Shown here piece after piece: positions 42,360 to 52,240 of a stretch of 64,000 nt of DNA. The notes under the pieces were generated by a model. That model did not search any database. It worked only from the letters and a program-made list of their open reading frames with translations, and was not told where the DNA came from. Where the stretch lies: NCBI RefSeq assembly GCF_030686865.1, contig NZ_JAQYUS010000009.1, positions 1-64,000 on the forward strand. Direction: 5' to 3'. Origin of the DNA: Kaistella sp. SH40-3 (GTDB lineage: Bacteria > Bacteroidota > Bacteroidia > Flavobacteriales > Weeksellaceae). The position numbers were made by a program, and so were the translations under genes. The number at the start of each line of letters is the position of its first letter. Positions within the stretch are counted from its first letter, which is position 1.

Positions 42360-44825
42360 TTAAGCAGATTTTTTTCTATTGCAATTCACGCATAAAACCT
42401 GTAAGTTTTCGAGCGTTGTTTTTCCATTTTTATGTCTTGAAACAATGTGATCGATCTGAAACATCCCCTTTCTTTTACTATGAACCTTACAATTTTTTCC
42501 TTGGCAGGTAAATAATTTGTCACCATCGAAATCTTTTAAACTTTTTAGAAATGTTGTTTCACGCAGGTAAGTATAGTATTGATAATTCTCTGATTTTATC
42601 TCCTGCAAACTTTTATCTCCTAAATCTACTTTTTCATAATCAACATTAACTTCAGGCGTATAAGAATAAGTTTCTGGATCATTAAGTTTCAATACAACTT
42701 TATCAATTAATTTTTTGAAAACTCCACGGTCTTTGTAAAATTCTCGAATCGTTTCATTTTCATCGAAGAGTTTGTTAATCGCTGCTCTACGTTCTTTATC
42801 GCTGTCGATATTTGCTAATGGTTCCGCAATTACATCTAAATCATATTTCTCACGATCTTCAAAGGTGATAAAACTTGGTTTTTTACTTGTTTCCGAAAAA
42901 TAATGAAGCAAATCGATAATATTCTCCTTTTTTACCGTCGGTAGTTGCGGTATATTATTGAAGTAGTTGCTTATGACATAGTCAAAAACTTCCTGTGAAG
43001 GTTTACCCTTCGTATATTTAACAACCTTTTCCAAATCAGCCATTAATCTTTCATAACTCATTTGCATACTGTCATAAACCAAAATAGAGACATTCTTAGT
43101 TATATTCGCCTCATTTTCTCCTTCATACATCACATCAAAATGATAGAAACCTAAAGGTAAAAAATAACTAAAATCAGTATGATCAAAAAAATCTTCCAAC
43201 TCCTGTGACTGACTTAAAATAAACTGTTCCAACAAATCGACTGAAACTAATTGTTTTACCATTTTTTTGTACGCTGGACTTTTCACATCCAAATCCAAAT
43301 TGGCAGAAATCAGAATTTCTTCTGCATTTCCCCAATATATTTTATCTTGCCAGTCATCAATAAAACTTACAATATTTGCTTCTTTGGTTCCGCCCGCTTT
43401 TGTACCTCGTAAACCTCGACCAATCATTTGCGTCATCAATGTTTTTGAATTGGTTGGTCTGGTTAAGAAGATGGTTTGAATAGAAGGGATATCAGTTCCT
43501 TCTGTCATAATCTGCACGTTAACTAAAACCTCAATCTCCCCTTTTTCAAATTTTTCAATCTTGGCTTTATTCTCGGAAGAAGATTGATTATTACCTTGAA
43601 AATCTGCAGTTGATGAAATCACGAAATCGGAAGAAACACCTTTGGCATTAAAAAGTTTTGCCAGCGCAATTGCATTCAACACGTCAATCGCAAAAACCAA
43701 AGTCTTTCCATACTCTTCTTTATGTTGCAGATAATGATTGACAATAAAATCATTTCTTTTAGAGTTCTCAGAAATCTTTTTTACGATATCTTTTCCTAAA
43801 CCTTTAGCAATATCATCTTTTTCAATAATAGACTGCACTTGCTCATCAGATAATTCCAATTCGGATATAAAATCAATTTTTGTTTTAATAGGAATGAAAT
43901 TAGGTTTTGCCAAAAAACCTTTATTTATTAATTCGTCAAGACCAATTTCGTATGCTTTTTTGTTCTTATATAGAGTCCACAATTTCGCTTCCTCTTCGTC
44001 GTTAATCCGAGTAGGGGTCGCAGTCAAACCAATTAATTTTATTTTTCCATTATTATGTTTTTTAATGGCCTGAATTATTTTCAAATAACTTGATGCAATA
44101 GAATGGTGCGCTTCATCAATTACCAGAGTTACATCGTTTTTCTCAATCCATTTTTCAATGCTTGGCAATGCGTAATTGAGCGATTGAATTCCTGCAATAA
44201 CCAATTGATCATCTTGCTGTATTTTAACAGATTTATCATGTAGCCCGGAAATTTGTCTAAATTTCACCTTATCAATATGTGAATAAACAGATTTGTTGGC
44301 TACTTTTTTAAAGCCTTCCATCGCCTGATCAATCAAGGAATGGCGATGCGCGATCCACAGAACTTTACCTCCTTTATCCAAAACGTTTTTACCTAGCCAA
44401 TACGATGCTGTAAAAGTTTTTCCACCTCCTGTTGGCAACACAAGGATTGTTGCAAAATCGTCGACATCTTTATATTGATTTAAATTATTAATGGCTGCAA
44501 CCTGATGTTCTTCTGGCCCAAAACCTGTGTTATGCTCTTTCGATATTTCAATTTGTCCTGCAAAAACATTATCAACCTGATTATAGAAAGTTATAATTTG
44601 ATCCCCATTTCTAGTGATGCTTTTTAGGTTTTCTATATTGTTAACTGCAATTTGGGCTGCATATAGATTTTGTTCTAAATAATCGATTAGGTCACTTTTT
44701 CTCCTAGCGTAAAATCCCAATTTCTTAAATATTGAACTGGCTTTCATACTAGTTTTACCTGAGGAAACAGTCTTAAGTTTCTCTGAAATTTCATTAACTA
44801 ATTTGTCGGCTAAATGTGTATCCAT
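42360..44825 (-). CDS. DEAH-box helicase fused to an HNH endonuclease
   Basis: An 821-residue SF2 ATPase/nuclease. Order: N-terminal helical domain (1-100), Walker A GGGKT (133-137), motif II IDEAHHS (about 237), TATPTR (about 270), motif V GTDIPS, motif VI QMIGRGLRG (about 470), a middle region of unknown fold, and a C-terminal HNH (about 765-821) with CQGKNC, FQIDHIVSRH, NLQVLCVNCNRKK. The four cysteines probably bind zinc and the His residues cut DNA. It follows hsdM by 103 bp on the same strand and is not an HsdR (no PD-(D/E)xK domain seen). Most likely an independent antiphage DNA-translocating nuclease within the island; no specific named system can be assigned. Confidence 0.8.
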   Translation of the reverse strand: MDTHLADKLVNEISEKLKTVSSGKTSMKASSIFKKLGFYARRKSDLIDYLEQNLYAAQIAVNNIENLKSITRNGDQIITFYNQVDNVFAGQIEISKEHNTGFGPEEHQVAAINNLNQYKDVDDFATILVLPTGGGKTFTASYWLGKNVLDKGGKVLWIAHRHSLIDQAMEGFKKVANKSVYSHIDKVKFRQISGLHDKSVKIQQDDQLVIAGIQSLNYALPSIEKWIEKNDVTLVIDEAHHSIASSYLKIIQAIKKHNNGKIKLIGLTATPTRINDEEEAKLWTLYKNKKAYEIGLDELINKGFLAKPNFIPIKTKIDFISELELSDEQVQSIIEKDDIAKGLGKDIVKKISENSKRNDFIVNHYLQHKEEYGKTLVFAIDVLNAIALAKLFNAKGVSSDFVISSTADFQGNNQSSSENKAKIEKFEKGEIEVLVNVQIMTEGTDIPSIQTIFLTRPTNSKTLMTQMIGRGLRGTKAGGTKEANIVSFIDDWQDKIYWGNAEEILISANLDLDVKSPAYKKMVKQLVSVDLLEQFILSQSQELEDFFDHTDFSYFLPLGFYHFDVMYEGENEANITKNVSILVYDSMQMSYERLMADLEKVVKYTKGKPSQEVFDYVISNYFNNIPQLPTVKKENIIDLLHYFSETSKKPSFITFEDREKYDLDVIAEPLANIDSDKERRAAINKLFDENETIREFYKDRGVFKKLIDKVVLKLNDPETYSYTPEVNVDYEKVDLGDKSLQEIKSENYQYYTYLRETTFLKSLKDFDGDKLFTCQGKNCKVHSKRKGMFQIDHIVSRHKNGKTTLENLQVLCVNCNRKKSA

Positions 44826-44928
44826 AATGATATCTTAATTTTTTTTATAATACTTTTGGTTGCTAGAAGGATTGGTTAAATTCGCAAGAGACAATAAGAT
44901 TTCGTTTTAACCAATTATTAAATTAAAT

Positions 44929-46455
44929 TTATTCCGCTATCTCGCCATTAATCGTCTCCATGATTTCTCTAAAACTGTTTAGACCGGATTCTATATTTTC
45001 TATAATCTCACCGGCTAAAATATCAGGATCCGGAAGATTGTCCAAATCAGTTAGACTTTTATCCTTCAACCAAAAAATATCCAAACTGGTTTTGTCTCTG
45101 GCGATCACGTCGTCATAAGTATATTTTCTCCATCTTCCGTCTTCATTTTCTGCGCTCCAAGTTTCTTCGCGCTTGTTGATATTGTTTCCTTTATACAGTT
45201 CAATAAATTCCGCAAGATTCTCCTGACGCATTGGATTCTTCTTTGGCGTATGATGAACATTGGTTCTGTAATCATAAAACCAAATTTCTTTCGTCCAGGG
45301 ATCTTTGCTCGCAGGTTTATTATTGAAGAATAATACATTCGCTTTCACTCCCTGTGCATAAAAAATCCCTGTTGGCAATCTTAAGATGGTGTGTAATTCT
45401 GTCGTTTTTAATAACTGCTTTCTCACTTCTTCGCCGGCACCACCTTCAAACAAAACATTATCAGGAAGAACCACGGCCGCTTCACCACTAATTTTCAACT
45501 GTGTTTTGATGTGCTGTAAAAAGTTCAATTGTTTATTAGAACTTGTTTCCCAGAAATCCTGACGGTTATAACTTAAATCCTCTTTCTCTATTTCTCCCTG
45601 TTCATTGGTAGAAGTCATGCTGCTTTTCTTACCGAAAGGCGGATTGGCTAAAACATAATCATATCTGCTTCCGTCATCAGCGATTAAGGCATCATTAGGA
45701 TTTATAAAAGATTCACCATCTATTTCACCAATATTGTGCAGATACATATTCATCAGACACATTCTGCGGGTATTGGCAACAATTTCATTACCATGGAAGG
45801 TTTTGTTTTTCAGAAACTCTTTTTCGTCCCGATCCAGTTTGTTATTTTCTACAATCCAATCATAAGCCGCTAAAAAGAAACCACCAGTTCCACAAGCCGG
45901 ATCTGAAATCGTTTTCATGGGTTTCGGCTGAACACAAGCGACAATGGTTTTTATCAATGCTCTCGGCGTAAAGTATTGCCCAGCACCACTTTTGGTATCT
46001 TCTGCATTTTTCTCCAAAAGACCTTCGTAGATTTTCCCTTTTATGTCAGCACCCATCATTGCCCAATTTTCTTTGTCAATCAAGTTGATGACTTTTGATA
46101 GTTTTGCAGGATCCTGGATTTTGTTTTGGCTCTTGGTGAAAATTTGTCCAAGTGTTCCTTTTTCAGTGGATAGCGTTCGCAACAATTGGCTGTAAAAAGA
46201 TTCTAATTCTGCTCCACGTTTTCCAGATAAGGTTTCCCAATTGCAAGTTTCGCTGTCCGGAATTTCTTTACCTTCTACATCTTTCAGTTTTGGAAAAACC
46301 AAACCTTTGCTGTAAGGAGGTTTATTAAGTTCATCTGCCATCTTTAAGAATAGCAAATAAGTAATTTGTTCTAAGTAATCTCCGTAACCTACTCCATCAT
46401 CACGAAGGACGTTGGCAAGATTCCAGATTTTTGATATTATGGTTGAATCTGTCAT
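44929..46455 (-). CDS. hsdM: Type I restriction-modification methyltransferase subunit (HsdM)
   Basis: A 508-residue N6-adenine methyltransferase. Residues 1-140 are the HsdM N-terminal helical domain. The AdoMet site is DPACGTGG (185-192) and the catalytic motif NPPF (271-274). The C-terminal tail would contact HsdS. It overlaps the MBL gene by 4 bases (ATGA), so the two are translationally coupled. Order in the operon is hsdR-hsdS-MBL-hsdM, with methylation last. Length is normal and no disruption is seen. Confidence 0.95.
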   Translation of the reverse strand: MTDSTIISKIWNLANVLRDDGVGYGDYLEQITYLLFLKMADELNKPPYSKGLVFPKLKDVEGKEIPDSETCNWETLSGKRGAELESFYSQLLRTLSTEKGTLGQIFTKSQNKIQDPAKLSKVINLIDKENWAMMGADIKGKIYEGLLEKNAEDTKSGAGQYFTPRALIKTIVACVQPKPMKTISDPACGTGGFFLAAYDWIVENNKLDRDEKEFLKNKTFHGNEIVANTRRMCLMNMYLHNIGEIDGESFINPNDALIADDGSRYDYVLANPPFGKKSSMTSTNEQGEIEKEDLSYNRQDFWETSSNKQLNFLQHIKTQLKISGEAAVVLPDNVLFEGGAGEEVRKQLLKTTELHTILRLPTGIFYAQGVKANVLFFNNKPASKDPWTKEIWFYDYRTNVHHTPKKNPMRQENLAEFIELYKGNNINKREETWSAENEDGRWRKYTYDDVIARDKTSLDIFWLKDKSLTDLDNLPDPDILAGEIIENIESGLNSFREIMETINGEIAE

Positions 46456-47669
46456 TTTAAATTTATTAAGATATCATTTTTAGTTTTCAGTGTTATTGTA
46501 GTGTTTTTAAAATTTGAAGCCAAATGAGCAAGATAATCCTTATTTGGATGTTTGTAAGTATTCTTGCCTACAGAAATTATTGCTTCTTTAAATTTAATAT
46601 GCCCTGGGTTACTGTAAATAAATTTACCGCATTTACCACCATGATGCGGAACGATTAAGTAATGTTCATGATCATAATTTAGGTGTGGTAGTACACATTC
46701 GGATAACTGAATATACTGACAATCACCAGAAAATATAACACTGGACTTCTCAGTTTTCAATGATAAAACCAAACCTGAAATGTTTCTATCTTTATGATAT
46801 TGAGAATTATAGAAAACTATTTGGTCAGTAGTTGCAGTAATTGGTCGTAGACTTATTAGCCGAAGTTTTGGAATTCTTTCTTCAGCAATAATAGCATAAA
46901 TGTCTTCCGAATCTTTAACAGATCGTATTCTACTGTATAATTTTTTACAAGTTAAATTTGGTACTTCATTTCTAAAAATATATTTAGAAAAATATGATAA
47001 TTCATCGTCAGTCATTCCTAATAGACAGTGATAATGATCCTTATCCCAATGTGACAATACAAAAACCGGCTTATCATCTTCATAATTGGTAATTCTTTCA
47101 TCAATTAAATTTCGAACTTCAGAACGATCTGCACGGAAGTCAGTTCCGCAATCATAAATAAAAATGTAAGTCTCATCTTTAATAATTTCATTCCAATTTC
47201 CTTGTCCAACATTGCGAACATTAACTTTAATATGACCTTTTAGATCAAATATTAAATCCTCAATATTTCTTTTACCATAAATTAAATTGCTTGATCCAAA
47301 ATCCTTATGAACAGATACTGATTGAGTGAAAATTTCTTCTGTAAAATAAAAATTTACTAAATTAATTGAATATGATATTAGTAGCGAATTCCCATTTTCA
47401 GCCATTAAACCGTTTTTTGACCAACTGCTGATTGTTTCACTTTTAATCCCATAATATGTATTTTCCTGAAGATTTTTACCATTATAATTTAGAAGTAAAA
47501 TCATTGTTGGTTTATCAATGCTTGAAGAAGAACTTGAATATTCAGAAAACATGGTATATTCATTTGAATCATAAAAATCAAACAAAACTGTTCTATTTAT
47601 TTTATCAAATTCCTCAATGTATACTAAAACATCATTTGGAAATTTTTTTTTATGATTACTGTAAGTCAT
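46452..47669 (-). CDS. MBL-fold (ComEC/Rec2-like) protein within the type I restriction operon
   Basis: A 405-residue protein. The N-terminal ~145 residues are strand-rich with no recognised family and no signal peptide. The C-terminal part is a metallo-beta-lactamase fold of the ComEC kind: NVGQGN (153-158), IYDCGTD (D173), the metal motif SHWDKDH (H207, D209, D211, H212), IFSGD (D316), VPHHGG (H342-H343) and SVGKNTYKHP (H374). The metal ligands look complete, so hydrolase or nuclease activity is likely. There are no membrane segments, unlike full ComEC. It starts 9 bp after hsdS and overlaps hsdM by 4 bp. The tight coupling suggests a part in restriction control or a built-in effector; the exact role is unknown. 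Confidence 0.82.
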   Translation of the reverse strand: MTYSNHKKKFPNDVLVYIEEFDKINRTVLFDFYDSNEYTMFSEYSSSSSSIDKPTMILLLNYNGKNLQENTYYGIKSETISSWSKNGLMAENGNSLLISYSINLVNFYFTEEIFTQSVSVHKDFGSSNLIYGKRNIEDLIFDLKGHIKVNVRNVGQGNWNEIIKDETYIFIYDCGTDFRADRSEVRNLIDERITNYEDDKPVFVLSHWDKDHYHCLLGMTDDELSYFSKYIFRNEVPNLTCKKLYSRIRSVKDSEDIYAIIAEERIPKLRLISLRPITATTDQIVFYNSQYHKDRNISGLVLSLKTEKSSVIFSGDCQYIQLSECVLPHLNYDHEHYLIVPHHGGKCGKFIYSNPGHIKFKEAIISVGKNTYKHPNKDYLAHLASNFKNTTITLKTKNDILINLK

Positions 47670-47678
47670 TGTAAAGAA

Positions 47679-49130
47679 TTATTTCTTCTCTTTTTTTATC
47701 TTCTCCAGCAACACACTCGCTGGCTCATAATCTTGATCTGCTTTGCACTTAGCGAGTTCTTCTGCACTTAACAATTTCCCTTCAAAGGCTTTTTTTAGAA
47801 TACTTTGGCGCAGGGCTTTTGCTTTTTCTAAACTTTCTTTCAGGCTTTCTTCTACTTTATCGCAAACGGATAAGCGGGATTCTATCTCGTTGACAATCTG
47901 ATGTTGTTCTTGTTTGCAACATAATGGAAAGGATAATGTTTCAACATCGCCAACTCTTAAATGCTTCACACCAGTACCTATAGCATTTTCTCGCAATTTC
48001 TGCTGAAAAACTTCACTTAAAATGTTATAAAGTAAATATTTATTTTCAAGCAAATCTTGCGAAGTTCGTAGTATCATTGTTCTCTGCCCCAAGCAAACTT
48101 TTATATTTTTGGGTATGATTGCAGCTTCACCCATTGGTGCTTCTCTTGTAAAGACTATATCTCCTGATTTGGGATAAACCCTCTTAGACCAAAAGTTATA
48201 TGTTTCTTCTGAAACGTATTTAATTTTATCGATTAAATTTAATTTACCATTTCTGATGTTAGTGGTTCTAATTAAATAAATTCCTTCTTCTTTATACGGT
48301 GCTGTTTTATTATGACAGTCGATTACAAATACACAAGCTGAGATGAAATTTGTCCATCTCCACGACTTTGGCAACTTTTCATCAGAGCTTGAAAAGACCA
48401 ATTTTTTTAACTTGATTTTAATTCTTTTCGCTTCGCTATTACCATTTTCAATTTCAGATTCTATCCATTTTCCACGTTCCTCTTTTATTTGATCCAATAA
48501 TTTCGCAGCAGAAGGTAAATCGATTTGTTGTGCTCTCCAATCTTTCGTTAATTCCCCTTCAAACGCTTTCTTTAAAACCGCCTGTTTGTAAATCACCAAT
48601 TGTTCCTGTGCTTTTTTCAGGTCGGCAATACCGCTGTCTAAACTGCTGAAGAGTTCTTCTATTTTTTTAACAATGGCTTTTTGAATGGGCGTTGGTGCAA
48701 CTTTAAACTTTACCGAATTGAAACTCGATTTATTTACTAATGCAACGGTAGTTGATGTACTTAATCTTTCTAATTGATTTCTAAAATTAGTGGATTGCGC
48801 TTGATAGAAAGTAAATTTAGGTTCAATCCCATTTAATGGTTCAATTGCATTTATTTGTTGGTTAAATGCTACTTCCTTTTTATTCAGACCAATTCTTCCT
48901 AAATTTCCAATGCAGGTAACAAGAACAGAGTTAATAGGTAATATTCTTGCCTTTGCCTTTCCTTTTGGACTCAAAAATTCCAATGAATCTCTAAGATAAT
49001 TGTTGTCAATTTGTGGCGGTTTGACAAATGGAATTTCGGAACCATAATTATCCTTTTCACTTTTTGATGGTGTATTTCCTGTAACTGTTTTGAAAATTTC
49101 ACCTAAACTACACTCTACCCAATCTTTCAT
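47679..49130 (-). CDS. hsdS: Type I restriction specificity subunit (HsdS)
   Basis: A 483-residue HsdS with two target-recognition domains (about 1-155 and 240-415) that read the two halves of a split DNA site. Each is followed by a coiled-coil spacer with a similar end: IVKKIEELFSSLDSGIADLKKAQ...LKKAFEGEL and IVNEIESRLSVCDKVEES...LKKAFEGKL. It overlaps hsdR by one base (TAATG at 49,130). The target sequence cannot be read from the protein. No truncation is seen. Confidence 0.95.
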   Translation of the reverse strand: MKDWVECSLGEIFKTVTGNTPSKSEKDNYGSEIPFVKPPQIDNNYLRDSLEFLSPKGKAKARILPINSVLVTCIGNLGRIGLNKKEVAFNQQINAIEPLNGIEPKFTFYQAQSTNFRNQLERLSTSTTVALVNKSSFNSVKFKVAPTPIQKAIVKKIEELFSSLDSGIADLKKAQEQLVIYKQAVLKKAFEGELTKDWRAQQIDLPSAAKLLDQIKEERGKWIESEIENGNSEAKRIKIKLKKLVFSSSDEKLPKSWRWTNFISACVFVIDCHNKTAPYKEEGIYLIRTTNIRNGKLNLIDKIKYVSEETYNFWSKRVYPKSGDIVFTREAPMGEAAIIPKNIKVCLGQRTMILRTSQDLLENKYLLYNILSEVFQQKLRENAIGTGVKHLRVGDVETLSFPLCCKQEQHQIVNEIESRLSVCDKVEESLKESLEKAKALRQSILKKAFEGKLLSAEELAKCKADQDYEPASVLLEKIKKEKK

Positions 49131-51967
49131 TACGCTGCTAATACTTCATTTAATTCTTCAATAATTTCATTCATCTCATTGCCAAATAACTGGTGCATTT
49201 TTCCTTTTCCTCCTTTCGCATCAAACGGCGTATAATCCAAATCATCAATTTCAATATGGTAACTGCTAACCACATGTTCTTTGATCATGCGCAACCAATC
49301 TAATTGTTCAGCGGAGAAACGGTTGTGTTGTCCGGTATGTTGTTTAAAAATCCATTTATTAAAATTATCATCAATGGTTTTATCATAAGGAGTGAGTTTT
49401 TGGTCTTTTCCGCACGCTTTTCTAATCAAAGAAACCAAAGCGGTGAGTTCATCTTTTGGCTGTTTGTTTACGGATGCCGAGCCTGTCGATGCATCTAATG
49501 TTGCATAGGCCTCCCAAACATAATCCGGTGCTAAAAGAGGTTTTTCCATACGAAGTTTCATCATCACTTCCTTAATCATTTTAAAGGTGATTTCTCTGCG
49601 GTTGTAAGGTTGGTTATAGAAAATACTCAAGGCTTTTATTTCATCTTTGTTGGCTTCTAAATAAGCGGTGAAGTCTTTTACTATTTCTATTGCTTTATCT
49701 ACTGAAGTGGTTTCCCATTCACTTTTAGTAACGGTATCGATATTATGACTGTCAATAATCTGCTCATGCTCTTTCCTTACATTTTCCAGATAAGTGTTCA
49801 GTTGTCCGGTAAATGTTTTACTGGCCTCGAGGATCAATTTTTGTTGGGCATTCTTTTTCGCTTCTTCAATTAAAGCGGGTGTTCTATCAGCAACAGGTAT
49901 TTTATCGATTTCAATCTGGGCTTTGGTTTCAATTTCATCAAAATCATAAGCGACCAATAATTCCTTGGTGATCTGTTTCAGGTTTTTACCACCAGATAAC
50001 TCCACTAATCTGTCTTTTTCTTTATCGGTAATCTGCTTTTCTAAACGGATCAAACGGTTGGCTAAGGACAAAAACAAATCTTCCTCGGCAACACCCATTG
50101 TTATGGCTCCGAGTAAATCCGTCATGGGAACAGTGGGTTTCCGTTCCAAAGGTCGGCTGTCTGTCTTTTTAGATTTGGTAACGCCAACTGCATCAACAAT
50201 CACAAAGTGGGTCTTGGTTTTTGCCGTTTTTGAAACCAATTGTAAAGTGTCACTGTTAATGGTTCTGGTTCCACGACCTTTCATCTGCTCAAAATAATTC
50301 ACGCTTCTTACATCCCGCATAAAAAGTAAAACTTCTAAAGGTTTTACATCTGTTCCGGTAGCAATCATATCTACGGTCACGGCAATTCGTGGATAATAGG
50401 AATTCCGAAAACGGTTTAAAACTGATTTGGGATCTTCTTCGGCTTTATAAGTTACCTTTTTGCAGAAGTCATTTCCTTCATCAAACTCTTCGCGAATTAT
50501 TTGAATAATATCATCGGCATGGCTATCGGTTTTTGCAAAGACCAAAGTTTTAGGAACTTCATAGTCGCCATTTTCATCAATCCGGTTTGGAAAAATGGTC
50601 GCTTGTAAAGCCTTTTTATATTCTTTAATAATGTTCCTGATTTGACTTGGATTGACCACCTTTTTATCTAAATCATTGCTTTTGTACTCCGTATCTTCAT
50701 CTTCCTGCAGCCAGCGCTTTTTACGCGTCAGTTTATCACGTCTGTCCACAAACCAACCTGCTTTGATGGTTTCCCCATTTTTAGAAATTTCTGTTTCGAT
50801 GGTATAAACATCGTAAGGAACGTTCACCCCATCGGTTACTGATTCTTCATACGTATATTGGCTTACCACGTTTTCGTTAAAGAAACCGAAAGTTCTTTTG
50901 TCTGGTGTTGCTGTTAAACCAATCAGGAACGCATCGAAATAATCAAGCACCTGTTTCCATAAATTATAAATGGAACGGTGGGCTTCATCAATTACAATGA
51001 AATCAAATTGTTCAATAGGAACTCTTGGAGTATATTCTACCGGAACTGCTTTTTTCTCGGCAATTTTTTTTTGAAGCCATGAGTTTTCATTTGGATTATC
51101 TTCTTCTGCTCCTTCATCTAATTCCTCACCTTTCAAAATTGCATACAATCTTTGAATGGTAGAAATACAAACCTGACTATCGGAAGCAATATAACTTGAT
51201 GATAACCTTTGGACATTGTACAATTCCGTAAATTTTCTATTGTCATCATTAGGTTTAAAGGTCATGAACTCCTGTTCTGCCTGTTCACCCAAATTCTTGG
51301 TATCTACCAAAAACAAAATTCGTTTGGCATCAGCATGCTTCAACAGACGATAAACAAAGGTGGCAGCAGTAAAGGTTTTCCCCGCTCCTGTCGCCATTTG
51401 GATTAAGGCTTTGGGTTTATTTTTTTTGAAAGAATGCTCCAGATTATTAATTGCGATAATCTGCGCAGGTCTAAGTCCGGTTGGATCCAATGGTGGAAGC
51501 GCTAATAATCGTTCCCGTACGCTTTTCCCTTTTTTCAACCATTCGGCAATGGTTTCAGGTTTATGAAAGCTGAAAACAGTTCTGCTTCTTGGTTTTGGAT
51601 CTCTGTAATCGGTAAATCTGGTAATGGTTCCGGTGCTTTCATACACAAAAGGCTTGTCATTTTCCAGAGTAAACGCACCGATTTTAATTGGTTCGGTTGC
51701 ATATCTTTTTGATTGTTCTTCAACAACCGTCAGCCGGTGACCTTCGTCTTCTTTCTTGGCTTCAATCACACCAACCGGAACCCTATCAACGAATAACTTA
51801 TAATCGGCAGAACCGCTTACCGTATTGGTTTCACGAAGTGCAACTCCTCTTCCGGCAGATAAATCCACTTCGGTTTTAGACTGTACTATCCAATCCGCTT
51901 CTCGCAGCATTTGATCAATTTTGTCACGTGCTATCTGTTCCGGATTTTGATTGATATTTTCGGTCAT
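49130..51967 (-). CDS. hsdR: Type I restriction endonuclease subunit (HsdR)
   Basis: A 945-residue motor and nuclease subunit. The PD-(D/E)xK site is near the N-terminus: D55 (SGSADYKLF) and E69-A-K71 (VIEAKK). The helicase core has Walker A GAGKT (194-198), motif II IDEAHRS (about 335), LTATPDK, motif V GTDVKP and motif VI QMKGRGTR. A C-terminal helical domain of the EcoEI type follows. It translocates DNA and cuts at a distance when HsdS finds an unmethylated site. First gene of the operon; a TATTTTTG -7-like box is at 52,021-52,014. A short Ser/Thr/Gly stretch near residue 828 is encoded by a copy of the dispersed CGAGCCTGTCGA repeat. Confidence 0.95.
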   Translation of the reverse strand: MTENINQNPEQIARDKIDQMLREADWIVQSKTEVDLSAGRGVALRETNTVSGSADYKLFVDRVPVGVIEAKKEDEGHRLTVVEEQSKRYATEPIKIGAFTLENDKPFVYESTGTITRFTDYRDPKPRSRTVFSFHKPETIAEWLKKGKSVRERLLALPPLDPTGLRPAQIIAINNLEHSFKKNKPKALIQMATGAGKTFTAATFVYRLLKHADAKRILFLVDTKNLGEQAEQEFMTFKPNDDNRKFTELYNVQRLSSSYIASDSQVCISTIQRLYAILKGEELDEGAEEDNPNENSWLQKKIAEKKAVPVEYTPRVPIEQFDFIVIDEAHRSIYNLWKQVLDYFDAFLIGLTATPDKRTFGFFNENVVSQYTYEESVTDGVNVPYDVYTIETEISKNGETIKAGWFVDRRDKLTRKKRWLQEDEDTEYKSNDLDKKVVNPSQIRNIIKEYKKALQATIFPNRIDENGDYEVPKTLVFAKTDSHADDIIQIIREEFDEGNDFCKKVTYKAEEDPKSVLNRFRNSYYPRIAVTVDMIATGTDVKPLEVLLFMRDVRSVNYFEQMKGRGTRTINSDTLQLVSKTAKTKTHFVIVDAVGVTKSKKTDSRPLERKPTVPMTDLLGAITMGVAEEDLFLSLANRLIRLEKQITDKEKDRLVELSGGKNLKQITKELLVAYDFDEIETKAQIEIDKIPVADRTPALIEEAKKNAQQKLILEASKTFTGQLNTYLENVRKEHEQIIDSHNIDTVTKSEWETTSVDKAIEIVKDFTAYLEANKDEIKALSIFYNQPYNRREITFKMIKEVMMKLRMEKPLLAPDYVWEAYATLDASTGSASVNKQPKDELTALVSLIRKACGKDQKLTPYDKTIDDNFNKWIFKQHTGQHNRFSAEQLDWLRMIKEHVVSSYHIEIDDLDYTPFDAKGGKGKMHQLFGNEMNEIIEELNEVLAA
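49478..49490 (+). repeat. Copy of the dispersed repeat inside hsdR
   Basis: CGAGCCTGTCGAT matches 11 of 13 bases of the inverted-repeat arm at 40,500. On the coding strand it encodes part of ASTGSAS in a variable linker of HsdR. Confidence 0.45.
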
Positions 51968-52013
51968 TTAGTATGCAATAATTTTCGTTTCACTTAGTTT
52001 TTTCAGCGGCTAT

Positions 52014-52021
52014 CAAAAATA
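52014..52021 (-). promoter_or_regulatory. -7-like promoter element of the hsdR operon
   Basis: TATTTTTG on the minus strand, 46 bases before the hsdR ATG, fits TAnnTTTG. No clear TTG at -33. Confidence 0.4.
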
Positions 52022-52147
52022 GGTAAATAAATTGAAAATATGAATAATTCTAAATATTGAATTCTTTTCTAGAATTTTTTAAACATTTACTATTATTTGG
52101 TTACTATTGGTCAGAGTAGATCCCTTTAAAATCCTGATACTTTCCTA

Positions 52148-52177
52148 TAAAAAAACTCCACTTCAAAAGCAGAGTTT
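52148..52177 (-). terminator. Terminator of the RlpA gene
   Basis: AAACTC-CTT and AAG-GAGTTT pair with two-base internal bulges around a 3-base loop (52,153-52,177), followed on the minus strand by a T-run. Confidence 0.65.
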
Positions 52178-52240
52178 AACTTTCAAAAAGGGCGATTAAC
52201 TCGAGAAAAGAGCTGTTGCATTCTCGTTAAAATCTGACCA

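Noticed and set aside
42360..44825. DEAH-HNH protein as a second HsdR
   Set aside because: It lacks the N-terminal PD-(D/E)xK region and carries a C-terminal HNH instead; the true HsdR is at 49,130-51,967.
47679..49130. Internal repeat in hsdS as evidence of a recombined or broken gene
   Set aside because: Two similar spacer regions (KKAFEG) are normal for HsdS.
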